DNA from: Rhodobacteraceae bacterium IMCC1909
GTDB lineage: Bacteria; Pseudomonadota; Alphaproteobacteria; Rhodobacterales; Rhodobacteraceae
Direction of reading: 5' to 3'
DNA: 64,000 nt
Assembly (NCBI GenBank): GCA_030704425.1
Contig: JAPDHM010000001.1
Span: 1,550,001 to 1,614,000 of the forward strand
Positions 52,891 to 63,813 of this stretch are shown here, piece after piece (the first letter of the stretch is position 1; each line of letters opens with the position of its first letter). The notes below the pieces were generated by a model. That model was not told where the DNA came from. It did no database searches and saw only the letters and a list, made by a program, of their open reading frames with translations. The position numbers and the translations under genes were made by a program.

Positions 52891-53307
52891 TCATTGTCCT
52901 TTCTTAATTTCAATCTTCTGAATCACAGTCTCAGGTAGAGCGCGCTTTAGATCGATATGCAACAGCCCATGCTCCATAATCGCCGCCCCCACATCGACGC
53001 CATCCGCCAAAACAAACGTTCGCTGAAACTGTCGCGCCGCGATACCGCGGTGCAAATAAACCCGCTGGCCACTCTCCTCACCTTGCCGGCCCAGGATCAC
53101 CAACTGCCGGTTCTCCACGGTGATCGCGAGGTCCCCTTCGGCAAAGCCCGCAACGGCCAGGGTAATGCGATAAGAGTTTTCTGAAGTTTGTTCGATATTG
53201 TAGGGTGGATAGCCCTCATTACCAGTTTTGGCGGCACGCTCAACCAAGCGTTCAAGCTGGTCGAACCCCAATAGGAATGGATGGGTTCCAAGACTCAATT
53301 TTGACAT
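52891..53307 (-). CDS. Small heat shock protein, Hsp20 family
   Basis: This 138-residue alpha-crystallin-type chaperone holds unfolding proteins in soluble complexes. The N-terminal stretch HPFLLGFDQLERL resembles IbpA. The alpha-crystallin domain (about 32-125) begins PPYNIEQTSENSYRITLAVAGF and ends LHIDLKRALPE; the C-terminal IxI-like motif is IQKIEIKKG. The ATG at 53307 has AAAGGAC. First of a two-gene unit with DUF1150. Confidence 0.93.
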   Translation of the reverse strand: MSKLSLGTHPFLLGFDQLERLVERAAKTGNEGYPPYNIEQTSENSYRITLAVAGFAEGDLAITVENRQLVILGRQGEESGQRVYLHRGIAARQFQRTFVLADGVDVGAAIMEHGLLHIDLKRALPETVIQKIEIKKGQ

Positions 53308-53462
53308 GTCTTCGTCCTTTAGCAAAGCGACAGAACAGCAGATCCCTCAAGAGGCAATCGCTAGATGTTAGATATGGGGTTGGTGGTAAAATTGCGCAAG
53401 AGCCGGCTTCTCAATTGCTTCAAAAACCTTTAAGCGAAAAGCAGAAACTCAAGAGGTCGCCC

Positions 53463-53678
53463 ATGTCAGGCAGTCAACAGCTCAATCCGCAAGAGGTCAT
53501 GACCATCCAACTTGCCGTGCTCCGCCAAGAACACCGCGATCTCGACCTGGCAATATCCGCCCTAGTGGATCGTGCCGGTGACCAGCTGACGGTGAAACGC
53601 TTGAAACAGAAAAAACTCCACCTCAAAGACCAAATCACTAGACTTGAAGATGAACTTACCCCCGATATTATTGCCTAA
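53463..53678 (+). CDS. DUF465 (YdcH) family protein
   Basis: This 71-residue, highly charged helical protein has HRDLDLAISALVDRAGDQLTVKRLKQKKLHLKDQI-type sequence (core LKQKKLHLKDQI), typical of the YdcH family. Function unknown. The ATG at 53463 follows AAGAGG; an upstream open frame to 53205 is antisense to hsp20 and is not part of it. It may share a transcript with purEK, 56 bp downstream. Confidence 0.8.
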   Translation: MSGSQQLNPQEVMTIQLAVLRQEHRDLDLAISALVDRAGDQLTVKRLKQKKLHLKDQITRLEDELTPDIIA

Positions 53679-53734
53679 TCTCCGGCAATGGGTTAACTCG
53701 GCCTTTCTCCTAGCGCTAAATATGGAACATTCAA

Positions 53735-54217
53735 ATGGTGCATGTCGGAATAATAATGGGCAGCCAATCAGATTGGCCAACAATGAAACATGCCGCCGAA
53801 ATTCTCGACGCCTTGGACATTGCATATGAAAGCAAAATCGTTTCTGCCCATAGAACACCTGATCGCCTCTGGGATTATGGGACAAGCGCGGTGGAAAGGG
53901 GCTTGAAAGTGATTATTGCTGGCGCCGGCGGGGCCGCGCATTTGCCTGGCATGGTGGCCTCAAAAACCCGCATCCCAGTTGTGGGCGTGCCTGTGCAAAC
54001 CAAGGCGCTTTCAGGGATCGATAGCCTCTATTCAATCCTTCAGATGCCAAAGGGCTATCCTGTGGCAACTATGGCCATTGGAGCGGCCGGTGCGGTCAAC
54101 GCCGGGCTGATGGCCGCAGGTATCTTGGCGACGCAAAATCCAGATATCGCCGCGCGGCTTGATTCCTGGCGCGCGGCCCTGTCCGCCTCTATCCCCCAGG
54201 AGCCAGTTGATGAGTAA
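53735..54217 (+). CDS. purE: 5-(carboxyamino)imidazole ribonucleotide mutase
   Basis: Class I PurE (160 residues) moves the carboxylate of N5-CAIR to make CAIR in purine synthesis. [17 protein letters not shown] (about 5-21) with SAHRTPDRL is the active-site signature. Pairs with purK, which overlaps its last 8 bp. Confidence 0.96.
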   Translation: MVHVGIIMGSQSDWPTMKHAAEILDALDIAYESKIVSAHRTPDRLWDYGTSAVERGLKVIIAGAGGAAHLPGMVASKTRIPVVGVPVQTKALSGIDSLYSILQMPKGYPVATMAIGAAGAVNAGLMAAGILATQNPDIAARLDSWRAALSASIPQEPVDE

Positions 54218-55271
54218 CCCCCTGCCCCAAGGTGCTTGCATTGGAATTTTGGGCGGTGGTCAATTGGGCCGTATGCTCGCAGTAGCCGCCAGTCGTTTGG
54301 GACTAAAGGCGCATATTTTTGAACCCGGCGCCAATCCTCCGGCCAGTCACGTAGCCGATCAGGTCACCACCGCCTCCTATGAAGATGACGCAGCGCTGCG
54401 CTGTTTTGCCCAATCGGTAGATGTGATTACCTATGAATTTGAGAATATCCCAACCTCGGCGCTGGATATCCTCGAGCAGATCCGCCCTATTCACCCAGGT
54501 CGCCGGGCCTTGGCAATATCACAAGATCGCCTCTCTGAGAAAGAATTTCTCACCGGGCTCGGCCTGAAAGTGGCGCCCTATGCCAATGTCACCACCGCGG
54601 CTGAAGCCGAAGCAGCTGCCCAGTCTATTGGCACCCCCTCCATTCTGAAGACACGCCGCATGGGCTATGACGGCAAGGGGCAAAGTCGGCTCAGGGATGC
54701 CTCAGAAATGGCGGAAACATGGCAGGCCATGCAGGGCGCGCCCTCAGTGTTGGAAGGCTTTATCAATTTCAGCCATGAGGTATCCGTGATCGCGGCACGT
54801 GCCAGTGATGGGCAGGTGGCCTGCTATGATCCTGGTGAGAATGTCCATCGCGAGGGGATTTTGCACAGCACAACAGTCCCGGCCACTTTGACCGCCACCC
54901 AACGCATGGATGCGGTTCTCTTGGCCGGACAAATCCTGAATGCTTTGGATTATGTTGGCGTCATGGGCGTCGAGCTTTTCGTGACCAACGATGGGTTGAT
55001 CGTCAATGAGATTGCCCCACGCGTGCACAACTCGGGCCATTGGACACAAAACGGCTGCGATATCTGCCAATTTGAGCAACATATCCGTGCGGTCGCCGGC
55101 TGGCCTTTGGGCGACGGCACTCGCCACAGCGATATACGCATGGAAAATCTGATTGGTGCCGATATAGGTCGGGTATCGGAGCTGCGCGAAACCAATGCCG
55201 CATTGCATTTATATGGCAAATCGGAGATCAAACCCGGCCGTAAAATGGGTCATGTCAATTTTCGCACATAG
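54210..55271 (+). CDS. purK: 5-(carboxyamino)imidazole ribonucleotide synthase
   Basis: This ATP-grasp enzyme makes N5-CAIR from AIR, bicarbonate and ATP. From the ATG at 54210 it has 353 residues: [13 protein letters not shown] (about 11-23), [12 protein letters not shown] (ATP-binding) and [14 protein letters not shown] (metal/substrate). An earlier start would lie inside purE. Works directly with PurE. Confidence 0.96.
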   Translation: MSNPLPQGACIGILGGGQLGRMLAVAASRLGLKAHIFEPGANPPASHVADQVTTASYEDDAALRCFAQSVDVITYEFENIPTSALDILEQIRPIHPGRRALAISQDRLSEKEFLTGLGLKVAPYANVTTAAEAEAAAQSIGTPSILKTRRMGYDGKGQSRLRDASEMAETWQAMQGAPSVLEGFINFSHEVSVIAARASDGQVACYDPGENVHREGILHSTTVPATLTATQRMDAVLLAGQILNALDYVGVMGVELFVTNDGLIVNEIAPRVHNSGHWTQNGCDICQFEQHIRAVAGWPLGDGTRHSDIRMENLIGADIGRVSELRETNAALHLYGKSEIKPGRKMGHVNFRT

Positions 55272-55300
55272 CACCCCTGCGCGGAAAGACAGATATTGGA

Positions 55301-56068
55301 TCAAGGGCGCTGCGAGTCGTCTAAGCTGAACCTTAATGCCTTGAGAAACAGATCCAAGCTCACGTCGCGTAGGGTGAGGTTGGCGTCAAACGCCCCAGCC
55401 TTCAGGTAATGAGATACTTGGGCAATGACCAATGGGTTGTTCATCATAAAGCTGTGAGACACCGGCAATATCAAATGATCGCGCATCCCTTCCACTCGGG
55501 TGCTTTCAACGGAGACTTTCCCATCATCTGGCCCGTTGATGAAATTGGAATACACCGGGTTAAAACTGACCGTGCCGGCAATGATGCCCAGCGAAAAATT
55601 AACCTGTGATAACCGATTTGGGAAACTGCTGGCGTCCGTGCCCAATTGTCGCCCTGCCGGCCCATTGACCCAATCAAAGGCCGAGAGTGCCTGCATCGCA
55701 TCCACCACCTCTGAGCCTTTATTTGGTGGCCCAAGCATCACCACATGGCCTAAGTTCTCGGGCTTGGCCCAGGCCAGATAGGCCCGCACCATAATACCGC
55801 CCAAAGAATGGGTCACAAAATGGAGCCGACGAGCGCCACAGCCCGCGACAGCCTCAGGCAAAGTTTCACTCACCAAACTCTCAATCGGCTTACCCCGCGT
55901 GGAAAATTCCGGAGCCACCACGTGATAGCCCTGCCCCCGCAGGCTCCGCGCCATCAACGCAAAAGAGGCCTCGCTGCGCGCCAACCCATGCAGCAGGATC
56001 ACACAGTCTTGCGCAAAGGCCCAATTGGGCAGCAAAAGGCCAAAAGAGAGGAAAAGCGGTTTGAGCAT
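55301..56068 (-). CDS. Secreted alpha/beta hydrolase (lipase-like)
   Basis: This 255-residue protein has a signal peptide (about 1-19, cleavage after AFA). The hydrolase domain starts [15 protein letters not shown] (oxyanion loop) and has the nucleophile elbow THSLGG (Ser at about 88). [14 protein letters not shown] and LPVSHSFMM (catalytic His candidate) resemble triacylglycerol-lipase / PGAP1-like esterases. The protein would act in the periplasm or outside. Substrate unknown. It lies downstream of the groEL terminator, so it needs its own promoter. Confidence 0.8.
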   Translation of the reverse strand: MLKPLFLSFGLLLPNWAFAQDCVILLHGLARSEASFALMARSLRGQGYHVVAPEFSTRGKPIESLVSETLPEAVAGCGARRLHFVTHSLGGIMVRAYLAWAKPENLGHVVMLGPPNKGSEVVDAMQALSAFDWVNGPAGRQLGTDASSFPNRLSQVNFSLGIIAGTVSFNPVYSNFINGPDDGKVSVESTRVEGMRDHLILPVSHSFMMNNPLVIAQVSHYLKAGAFDANLTLRDVSLDLFLKALRFSLDDSQRP

Positions 56069-56116
56069 GATTTAGAAATAGGCGCCAGGGCCAGGCCTTT
56101 AAAGAGCCACTCCAAC

Positions 56117-56146
56117 AAAAAGGCCCACGACAAGCGCGGGCCTTTT
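56117..56146 (-). terminator. Rho-independent terminator of groESL
   Basis: AAAAGGCCC (56118-56126) and GGGCCTTTT (56138-56146) form a 9-bp stem with an 11-nt loop, 31 bp after the groEL stop; on the minus strand the stem ends in TTTTT. Confidence 0.85.
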
Positions 56147-56176
56147 CAAAAAACAGGTCGTAAATGACCAGCTGAC

Positions 56177-57853
<1,677 letters not shown>

Positions 57854-57881
57854 TCAATTTAAAAACTTGTCCTTAGGAATC

Positions 57882-58169
57882 TTAAGAGATTACACCCAGG
57901 ATATCGCTTTCTTTCATGATCAACAAATCTTTGCCGTCAACGGTCACCTCTGTACCGGACCATTTTCCGAACAGAACTTTGTCACCGTTTTTGACGTCCA
58001 AAGCGATGCGATCGCCATCGTCGTCACGCAAACCTGCGCCCACGGCGACAATAACGCCTTCAGCAGGCTTTTCTTTGGCGTTGTCTGGGATGATTAAACC
58101 ACCCGCAGTTTTTTCTTCGCCTTCAACGCGTTCGACAAGAACGCGGTCGTGCAGAGGGGTAAATGCCAT
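57882..58169 (-). CDS. groES: 10-kDa co-chaperonin GroES
   Basis: This is the 95-residue lid of the GroEL chamber. [27 protein letters not shown] (core LHDRVLVER) includes the mobile loop, and the C-terminal part is standard. A TAGGAG box precedes the ATG. First gene of the operon. Confidence 0.98.
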   Translation of the reverse strand: MAFTPLHDRVLVERVEGEEKTAGGLIIPDNAKEKPAEGVIVAVGAGLRDDDGDRIALDVKNGDKVLFGKWSGTEVTVDGKDLLIMKESDILGVIS

Positions 58170-58207
58170 CTTTAGTAACTCCTAGCTGGCTCAAGGTTGA
58201 ACTTGAA

Positions 58208-58234
58208 TTAGCACTCGAGTGCTTCGAGTGATAA
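58208..58234. promoter_or_regulatory. CIRCE element (HrcA operator) of groESL
   Basis: TTAGCACTC-N9-GAGTGATAA matches the CIRCE consensus with one changed base in the right arm. It lies just after the -10 box of the groESL promoter and 39 bp before groES, where HrcA repression would block transcription. Confidence 0.92.
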
Positions 58235-58241
58235 CGAACAG

Positions 58242-58270
58242 GAAATAGGGACTCCCGTTGCCGGTGTCAA
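58242..58270 (-). promoter_or_regulatory. groESL promoter
   Basis: On the minus strand TTGACA (58270-58265) and TATTTC (58247-58242) are 17 bp apart, immediately upstream of the CIRCE element. Confidence 0.7.
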
Positions 58271-58334
58271 CAGTCGGATCCAAAAAAATTTTAGGTGGCA
58301 AATTTACCAACTTAGAGCGAAACTTGCAGAAAAA

Positions 58335-58363
58335 TTGACTTGAAATATCTTAAAGAATATCTG
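58335..58363 (+). promoter_or_regulatory. Putative promoter of the TbpB-like lipoprotein gene
   Basis: TTGACT (58335-58340) and TATCTG (58358-58363) are 17 bp apart within an AT-rich stretch, about 55 bp before the candidate ATG at 58418. Confidence 0.4.
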
Positions 58364-58417
58364 AAATATAGTAGAATTATTTTTTAATTAATAAATAAAT
58401 TTTCACAGAGTTATTTG

Positions 58418-59363
58418 ATGCCGAAAAAAATTTGCGTTTCCCTTGGCCGCCGCGATCACCGCCTGCAGCAATCCAAAAGAGACCACCGGTACAACAAGCG
58501 CTGCGGCCCAGATTGCCACCTCTGGCGTTAGCACGGCCTCGACCGGCACCTTTCGCACCCACAACGGTCCGATGACCCTGGTGCAAGACGGCAAAGTCTC
58601 CTTCGTTAACGATGAGGTGATCAACGTAAAGGCGAACCCGTTAAGTGCGACCGCCTCCAGCAATCAAAAAGATTTCACTTTCGATGTTGAGATCTGTGAA
58701 AAAACCGTCACCCTGACATGGGATACCAAAGAGAAGCATTATTCTGGGCGCGTCAACGGCAAGGATATTTATTTGAAACCAAAGGAAACCGGCAGCGATG
58801 GCGGCTCTTGGGTCGCCTCCTATGAACGCCTTGAGATCAAAGGCCACAACTCTTCTTACACCGTTTGGAGTGTGCTGCTGGTCTATGGTTATGAGACCGC
58901 TGAAGCGACAGTCGCAGCGGCAACCGGCACCGCAACCTATACCGTTAAAGGCCGTCTGTCCTTGCAAATGCCAACCACCCACAAGTGGCGCAAGCTTGAT
59001 GCGAATTTATCTGTCGACTTTAGTAATAACACAGTCGGCGGCTCGATAAAAATCAGCGAAGCGGCAGAACATACCAAACTGACAGCGGGTACGCTTACCC
59101 TGCCAACAACCGTTATTTCCAGAACTGGATTTGACGCGAGTAATGCTCAAATCACAATCAACCAATCAATAGACACAGCTAAGAATACAACAGCCCAATA
59201 TGCGCTGAACACTGCTGATGTAAGCGGCACGTTCTATGGGATAAATGGCGGCGTTCTGGGCAGGGTCATTAAAGCCGACGGGGCCGTGAATACAATTGAT
59301 GGAAGTGAGAGTACCATCAGCCTAAGTGGTGTGATCAATGGTGGTTATGTAACCGAGGATTGA
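58418..59363 (+). pseudogene. TbpB-like surface lipoprotein, frameshifted in an A7 run
   Basis: From 58443 a 306-codon frame encodes a protein whose end (SGTFYGINGGVLGRV) and beta-rich body resemble the barrel domain of transferrin-binding-protein-B-like lipoproteins. It has no ATG in frame. An ATG at 58418 is followed by CCG and seven A; with six A it would read MPKKFAFPLAAAITACSNP, a lipoprotein signal with lipobox ITAC, giving 314 residues. So one extra A breaks the start. This could be a sequencing error, slippage-controlled expression, or early decay. It has no clear TonB receptor partner, so transferrin binding is not implied. Confidence 0.6.
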
Positions 59364-59514
59364 TCCAGCACTCATTCAAACCTGTTGAAAAATCATGGCC
59401 ATGGCAAACTGCTTTGGCCGTGAAGTTATTAAGAACATGTAATTAAGTGGTATGATCTTTTAAAAATCTAGTTTATAACATCTCGAAGAAAGACGCAAAA
59501 TCTGTTTTTGGCAC

Positions 59515-59900
59515 GTCCTGTTTTACTCTCCCTTACGACGGCGGTGGTGATGAAGCCACAACCGAACCTGCACAGGCGAAATATTCGAGCACCACCAGCA
59601 CGCCACACTGGGCAACCACACTGCCTGTGACTCTTTCCACCTAAGTGAAGGTCATAACGAATTTACCGTCTGGATCGACGATGGAGTCACCCAGAAACTG
59701 GTCATTCTACAGAGATAACAGCGAGGTCCTCGCCGGCGTTTTAAGTTTAGATTACACCGTTAACGGCACGCCCCGTGTGGCCATCGGAAACTACTCCGCG
59801 GATTAATTTCTCAGCATCCTTGCGGTTATCGCCGCCGGGGCAGATCTGGACTTGTCAGAGGTAAAAGCCTTCGGCATCCTGCGCTCAAAGGGAGTTCAGG
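59515..59900 (+). pseudogene. Decayed coding remnants, related to the neighbouring lipoproteins
   Basis: This stretch within a 537-bp gap holds protein-like fragments in different frames: one with GGGDEATTEPAQ, one from 59566 to 59718 with HLSEGHNEFTVWIDDG, and one from 59714 to 59900 interrupted by TAA at 59804. The GHN-x-x-[YF]-TVW motif also occurs in the upstream TbpB-like protein (GHNSSYTVW), suggesting a degenerate paralogue. No intact gene can be drawn. Confidence 0.5.
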
Positions 59901-61049
59901 ATGCCGTTTCATTTTTCAGATGCAGAATATGCAACAAGGCTGTCCAAGGCCGCCGCGGCGCTTCAGGCGCGAGACTTAGAGGCGGTACTGCTCTTTGCGC
60001 CAGAAAGTCACTACTGGATTTGCGGCTATGACACTTTTGGCTTTGCCATGTTCCAATGCCTCATTTTGGGGGCAGATGGGCGGTTGAACCTGCTCACGCG
60101 CGCGCCAGATCTCCGCCAAGCCCAGCAGACCTCAACCCTCACTGATGCGCAGATCCATATTTGGAAAGATATCGAAGGCGTATCACCAGCCAGCACTCTG
60201 GCGGATTTGGTCAAATCCTTGGGCTATCGCGGCAAAATTGCCATGGAAACCGAAACCCCAGGTCTCACCTTCGCCAATGGGCAATCAGTCATCGACGCTT
60301 TCGACCAGAGCTTGCAACGCGCAGATGGACTCATATCGGACCTGCGCCAAGATAAATCGCCTGCGGAGTTGGACATGCACCGCCGCGCCGCCGCCCTCTC
60401 TGATGATGCTTTGGATGCGGCATTGGCCAGCACCCGCGCCGGTGCCTTTGAAGGCGATATTTTGGCCGAAATGCAAGGCGCGGTCTTCCGTGGTGGCGGC
60501 GATTATGCTGGAAATGAATTCATCATTGGCTCCGCTGAGCGCGCATTGCTGTGCCGCTATGCCTCCGGCCGCCGCCATCTTGATGTGCAAGACCAGCTGA
60601 CGCTTGAATGGTCGGGCGCCTATGCCCGCTATCACGCCGCGATGATGCAGACTTTGGTCATCGGCAAAGCCAACGCCGCCCAACGCCGTATGCACAGCGT
60701 TGCCCGCGACGCGCTCGAGGCCTGCGAAGCCGCCATCCAACCCGGCCGGCCCATGGCCGAGGTTTTCGCCACACATGCACAGGTCTTTGACAAAGCCGGT
60801 CTGGGCCACGCCCGCCTGAATGCCTGCGGCTATGCGATGGGGGCAATTTACAACCCAATTTGGGTCGATTTCCCCATGTTCTATGAGAATAACCCGACAG
60901 TGATGCGCAAAAGCCAGGTGTTCTTTTTGCATATGATCCTAATGGACAGCGACGCGGGTCTGGCCATGTGTCTTGGCCATTCCGTAGAGGTGACCGCTCA
61001 TGGCGCCAAACGCCTGTCGCGCCATGCGCCTGATTTATTTGAGCTATGA
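59901..61049 (+). CDS. M24 family (creatinase/aminopeptidase P-like) hydrolase lacking metal ligands
   Basis: This 382-residue protein has the pita-bread M24 fold: an N-terminal creatinase-like domain (about 1-150) and a C-terminal catalytic domain. At the positions where aminopeptidase P has its metal ligands it shows Glu for the first Asp (TLEWSGAY), His for the second Asp (RYHAAMMQT), Tyr for the His (CGYAMG) and HMILMD where a Glu is usual. It therefore resembles creatinase and ectoine hydrolase, which work without metals, rather than proline peptidases. The substrate may be a small C-N compound. It stands between decayed lipoprotein genes. Confidence 0.75.
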   Translation: MPFHFSDAEYATRLSKAAAALQARDLEAVLLFAPESHYWICGYDTFGFAMFQCLILGADGRLNLLTRAPDLRQAQQTSTLTDAQIHIWKDIEGVSPASTLADLVKSLGYRGKIAMETETPGLTFANGQSVIDAFDQSLQRADGLISDLRQDKSPAELDMHRRAAALSDDALDAALASTRAGAFEGDILAEMQGAVFRGGGDYAGNEFIIGSAERALLCRYASGRRHLDVQDQLTLEWSGAYARYHAAMMQTLVIGKANAAQRRMHSVARDALEACEAAIQPGRPMAEVFATHAQVFDKAGLGHARLNACGYAMGAIYNPIWVDFPMFYENNPTVMRKSQVFFLHMILMDSDAGLAMCLGHSVEVTAHGAKRLSRHAPDLFEL

Positions 61050-61169
61050 TGCAGCACCCCCTGAGGGATGGATAAAACATCCCTCAAATTCGAAAAATAA
61101 CACCGCCACAACTTAATAAGAAATTAACTTTTTCCGCCCTCTTTGGCTGCATAGACGGAAGAGCGAGTT

Positions 61170-62099
61170 ATGAAACAAGGCCTGAGTTGGGTGCCGCTGT
61201 GTTTATCCCTGAGCGCCTGTGGTGGTGACGGAGCAGAAACAAGCACCACGCCCCCCACCACACCGACGCTGCCCCCTCCCGCTGCGATCGGGCGCGCGGC
61301 CTTGGCCGCGTCTGGCTATGCGGGTGCAGGCGCTCAGGTCCGCTTTGGTGAAACCTGTGAGCTGGCAAATGATCAATCCCTGCGCGGCGCGCCCACCAGC
61401 AGCGGCATATCCTATGTAATTATCTCTCGATCCCCCATGCAGATCAATTTCACCAGCGCCACCATTCTCACATTAGTCAGCTAAGGCCAGCAATACAGCC
61501 TGTTCGACGGGTATGGAGATTCGGTCTTTGAGCCGATCTCGGGCGGGCACCCAAAAGTTTTGGCCGTGATTGTAGAAAAAGAGTCCGCTTTGGTCATGGC
61601 CATAGAGCTGACCAGCGCCAGGCAAGTGGACACAACCTACAGCGCCATCGGACCCAATACCGACCCCACGCAATGCCGGCCTCTGGCAGCACTCTTTATA
61701 ACGGGACGGTCAATGCCGTCCTGCAGCCCTCAATCAACCCCTCCACGCAGGTCACCGAATTTTCTGGCGCCGGAAGCTTTCATGTGGATTTCACTGCAAA
61801 CACGGTCTCCGGATCCATGGTCTACACCCAATCCAGCGATACGCAGTTCACCCAAGGATCGAGCATCTTAACAGTCACCCTGCCCAGCACCTCCATCACA
61901 GGAAACACCTTTGAGACGACCGCAGGCACCGCAATTCAACCAGACGCCCAGCCATGGCACGAGCTTCGGCGCCATGCGCATTGAGGGTGATTTGTTTGGC
62001 CAAACAGGCACGGCACTGGCCGGCAGCTTCGACGGCGCAGGAACGGACAGCAGCGGCAACACCGCTTATCTGCAAGGCGGGTTTGTGGCCGAAAAATAA
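61170..62099 (+). pseudogene. Second TbpB-like lipoprotein gene, broken
   Basis: The start encodes a lipoprotein signal with lipobox LSAC followed by GGDGAE. The frame stops at 61482-61484 (TAA), continues in the same frame to about 61670, shifts to another frame (MPASGSTLYNGTVNAV through ITGNTFETTAGTAIQPD) and returns to the first frame near 61945, ending EGDLFGQTG...LQGGFVAEK. The total is a multiple of three, so one base was lost and one gained. The beta-rich repeats (SGAGSFHVDFTANTVSG) match the TbpB-like barrel. At least three lesions make it a true pseudogene if the sequence is right. Confidence 0.7.
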
Positions 62100-62114
62100 G
62101 CGCAGCGCGGCGGC

Positions 62115-62768
62115 TTAAGACCAATCTTCAAGACCTTTACGCCCCGCAAGGGTTAGAGCGTAAACCCCTGTCTCGACCTTCTCAAACCATCCATAGACAT
62201 TGTTACGCATCAAACGCGTTGCCGAGGGCACACCGGTAGCCTTTGCGACGATGGCACCTTTTTCCGGCCCTGTATGCGCCAGATAGGTCGCGCATTTCAA
62301 AGCATCTTGCCGATATCCCGTCACCAGCCCATGCCGAGTGGCCCCTCCTTCGTTCGGATCCCCCTCAAGCCGGTCGAAAGCTTTTATAATACTCTTAGCT
62401 TTACGAGGATTCTTACGCGGGGCATATGGGCCCGGCGCGCAGTGCTGTTCAACGAATAAATCGCGCGGCCTCAAGGTCAAAAGCCCAAGGCCCAGCCGCC
62501 GGCAGAGGGTCACATTGGCCTTCAATCGCTTCAATCCAGCCTTCCCCTCGGGCCGCAGCACGGCGATGTAAACATCATCCACAAGCTTCAAACGTTCCAA
62601 AGCCTGATGAAACACTGTCAGCGAAAACGCCAGCTTCAACTCAATGATCACAGCCGGTTCAGCACCGCGACGCGCCATGACGTCCGCCGCGCCGATCTCG
62701 CCCTTTACCTCATAGCCCTGAGCTTCAAAATGCGCTTTTATGGGCGCGTATAACTCACTTTCCCTCAT
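62115..62768 (-). CDS. DUF2161 family protein, PD-(D/E)XK-like
   Basis: This 217-residue protein of unknown function matches the DUF2161 family of alphaproteobacteria. YEVKGEIGAADVMARRG followed by AVIIELKLAF places a conserved Asp and Glu-x-Lys as in PD-(D/E)XK nuclease-like folds, and LRPRDLFVEQH follows. The ATG at 62768 gives the usual opening MRESELYAPIK; the in-frame start at 62825 lacks support. It is divergent from the pyrophosphatase. A nuclease activity is only suggested. Confidence 0.8.
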   Translation of the reverse strand: MRESELYAPIKAHFEAQGYEVKGEIGAADVMARRGAEPAVIIELKLAFSLTVFHQALERLKLVDDVYIAVLRPEGKAGLKRLKANVTLCRRLGLGLLTLRPRDLFVEQHCAPGPYAPRKNPRKAKSIIKAFDRLEGDPNEGGATRHGLVTGYRQDALKCATYLAHTGPEKGAIVAKATGVPSATRLMRNNVYGWFEKVETGVYALTLAGRKGLEDWS

Positions 62769-62877
62769 GAGACCTTCATGCAGCAAATGCGCGAAAAGGT
62801 CCAACCTTAGCTGGGTGACAATCACTATTTCGCCACCTATAAGGGCGCAAATTCAACGACCGCCTGAGGATTGTATT

Positions 62878-63795
62878 ATGATCAAAGTATTTGGCCACAA
62901 AGCCCCTGACACGGACAGTACTGGAAGCGCCATCATTTGGGCCTGGTATCTCAATGAGATGAAGGGCCAGGCCGCCCAAGCTGCTTTGCTCAGCACGCCC
63001 AATACAGAAGCAGCCTTCGTCACGCAGCGCTGGGGCTTTAAGACGCCTGAAATTATTACCGACGTCGATGACAACGCGCCAGTGGTCATCGTCGACACCA
63101 ACAATCTTGCCGAATTGCCCAGCAATATCAATCAGGCCGATATTTTGGCCATCATTGATCATCACAAGCTTGTCGGCGGGCTCGAAACCAAAGGGCCAAT
63201 TTCAATTACCATCCGCCCCTTAGCCTGCACTGCGACCATCATGCATGATCTCATGGGCGATGATGCAGCGCAGATGCCAGAGGCCATCAAGGGGGTGATG
63301 TTATCGTGTATTTTGTCTGATACCTTGGCCTTCCGCAGCCCGACAACGACGCCGCAGGACAAAGCCCTGGCCGAAAGCCTGGCCGCGGATCTGAACATAA
63401 CCATCGCCGATTGCGCCGCTGAGATGTTTGCCGCGAAATCTGATGTCTCTGCCTTCTCGGATGCGGAGCTGTTACGCATGGACAGCAAGGAATATGCCGT
63501 CAGCGGCACGAAATTCCGCGTCTCTGTCCTGGAAACCACCTCCCCCAAGATGATCCTAGACCGCAAAACAAGCCTCATGGCGACCATGCCATCTGTGGCA
63601 CAGGAAGATGCGGTGGATCATGTATTGCTTTTTGTGGTCGACATCTTGAATGAGGAAGCCACGATGTTGATCCCCAATGCAACCGCGCACACGGTGGCAG
63701 AAAAATCTTTTGGGGCCACAGTCACGGGCGATACCGTGGTCTTGCCCGGGGTCATGAGCCGAAAAAAGCAAATCATTCCCAACCTGAAACTGTAA
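62878..63795 (+). CDS. ppaC: Manganese-dependent inorganic pyrophosphatase
   Basis: This family II pyrophosphatase (305 residues, DHH superfamily) hydrolyses PPi with Mn2+. Ligands are visible in FGHKAPDTDS (His, two Asp), VVIVDTNN (Asp) and the DHH motif IIDHHK (about 95-100). The C-terminal substrate Arg/Lys region SRKKQIIPNL (about 294-303) is present. The ATG has a TGAGGA box. A family I enzyme is more common in this bacterial group, but the assignment is clear. It precedes the HAD gene by 18 bp. Confidence 0.95.
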   Translation: MIKVFGHKAPDTDSTGSAIIWAWYLNEMKGQAAQAALLSTPNTEAAFVTQRWGFKTPEIITDVDDNAPVVIVDTNNLAELPSNINQADILAIIDHHKLVGGLETKGPISITIRPLACTATIMHDLMGDDAAQMPEAIKGVMLSCILSDTLAFRSPTTTPQDKALAESLAADLNITIADCAAEMFAAKSDVSAFSDAELLRMDSKEYAVSGTKFRVSVLETTSPKMILDRKTSLMATMPSVAQEDAVDHVLLFVVDILNEEATMLIPNATAHTVAEKSFGATVTGDTVVLPGVMSRKKQIIPNLKL

Positions 63796-63813
63796 CGGAA
63801 CAGAAAGCCTCTC

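Noticed and set aside
58443-59363. TTG as the true start of the TbpB-like protein
   Set aside because: The TTG falls within the lipoprotein signal sequence and would lack the basic N-terminus; the upstream ATG with a frame change explains the sequence better.
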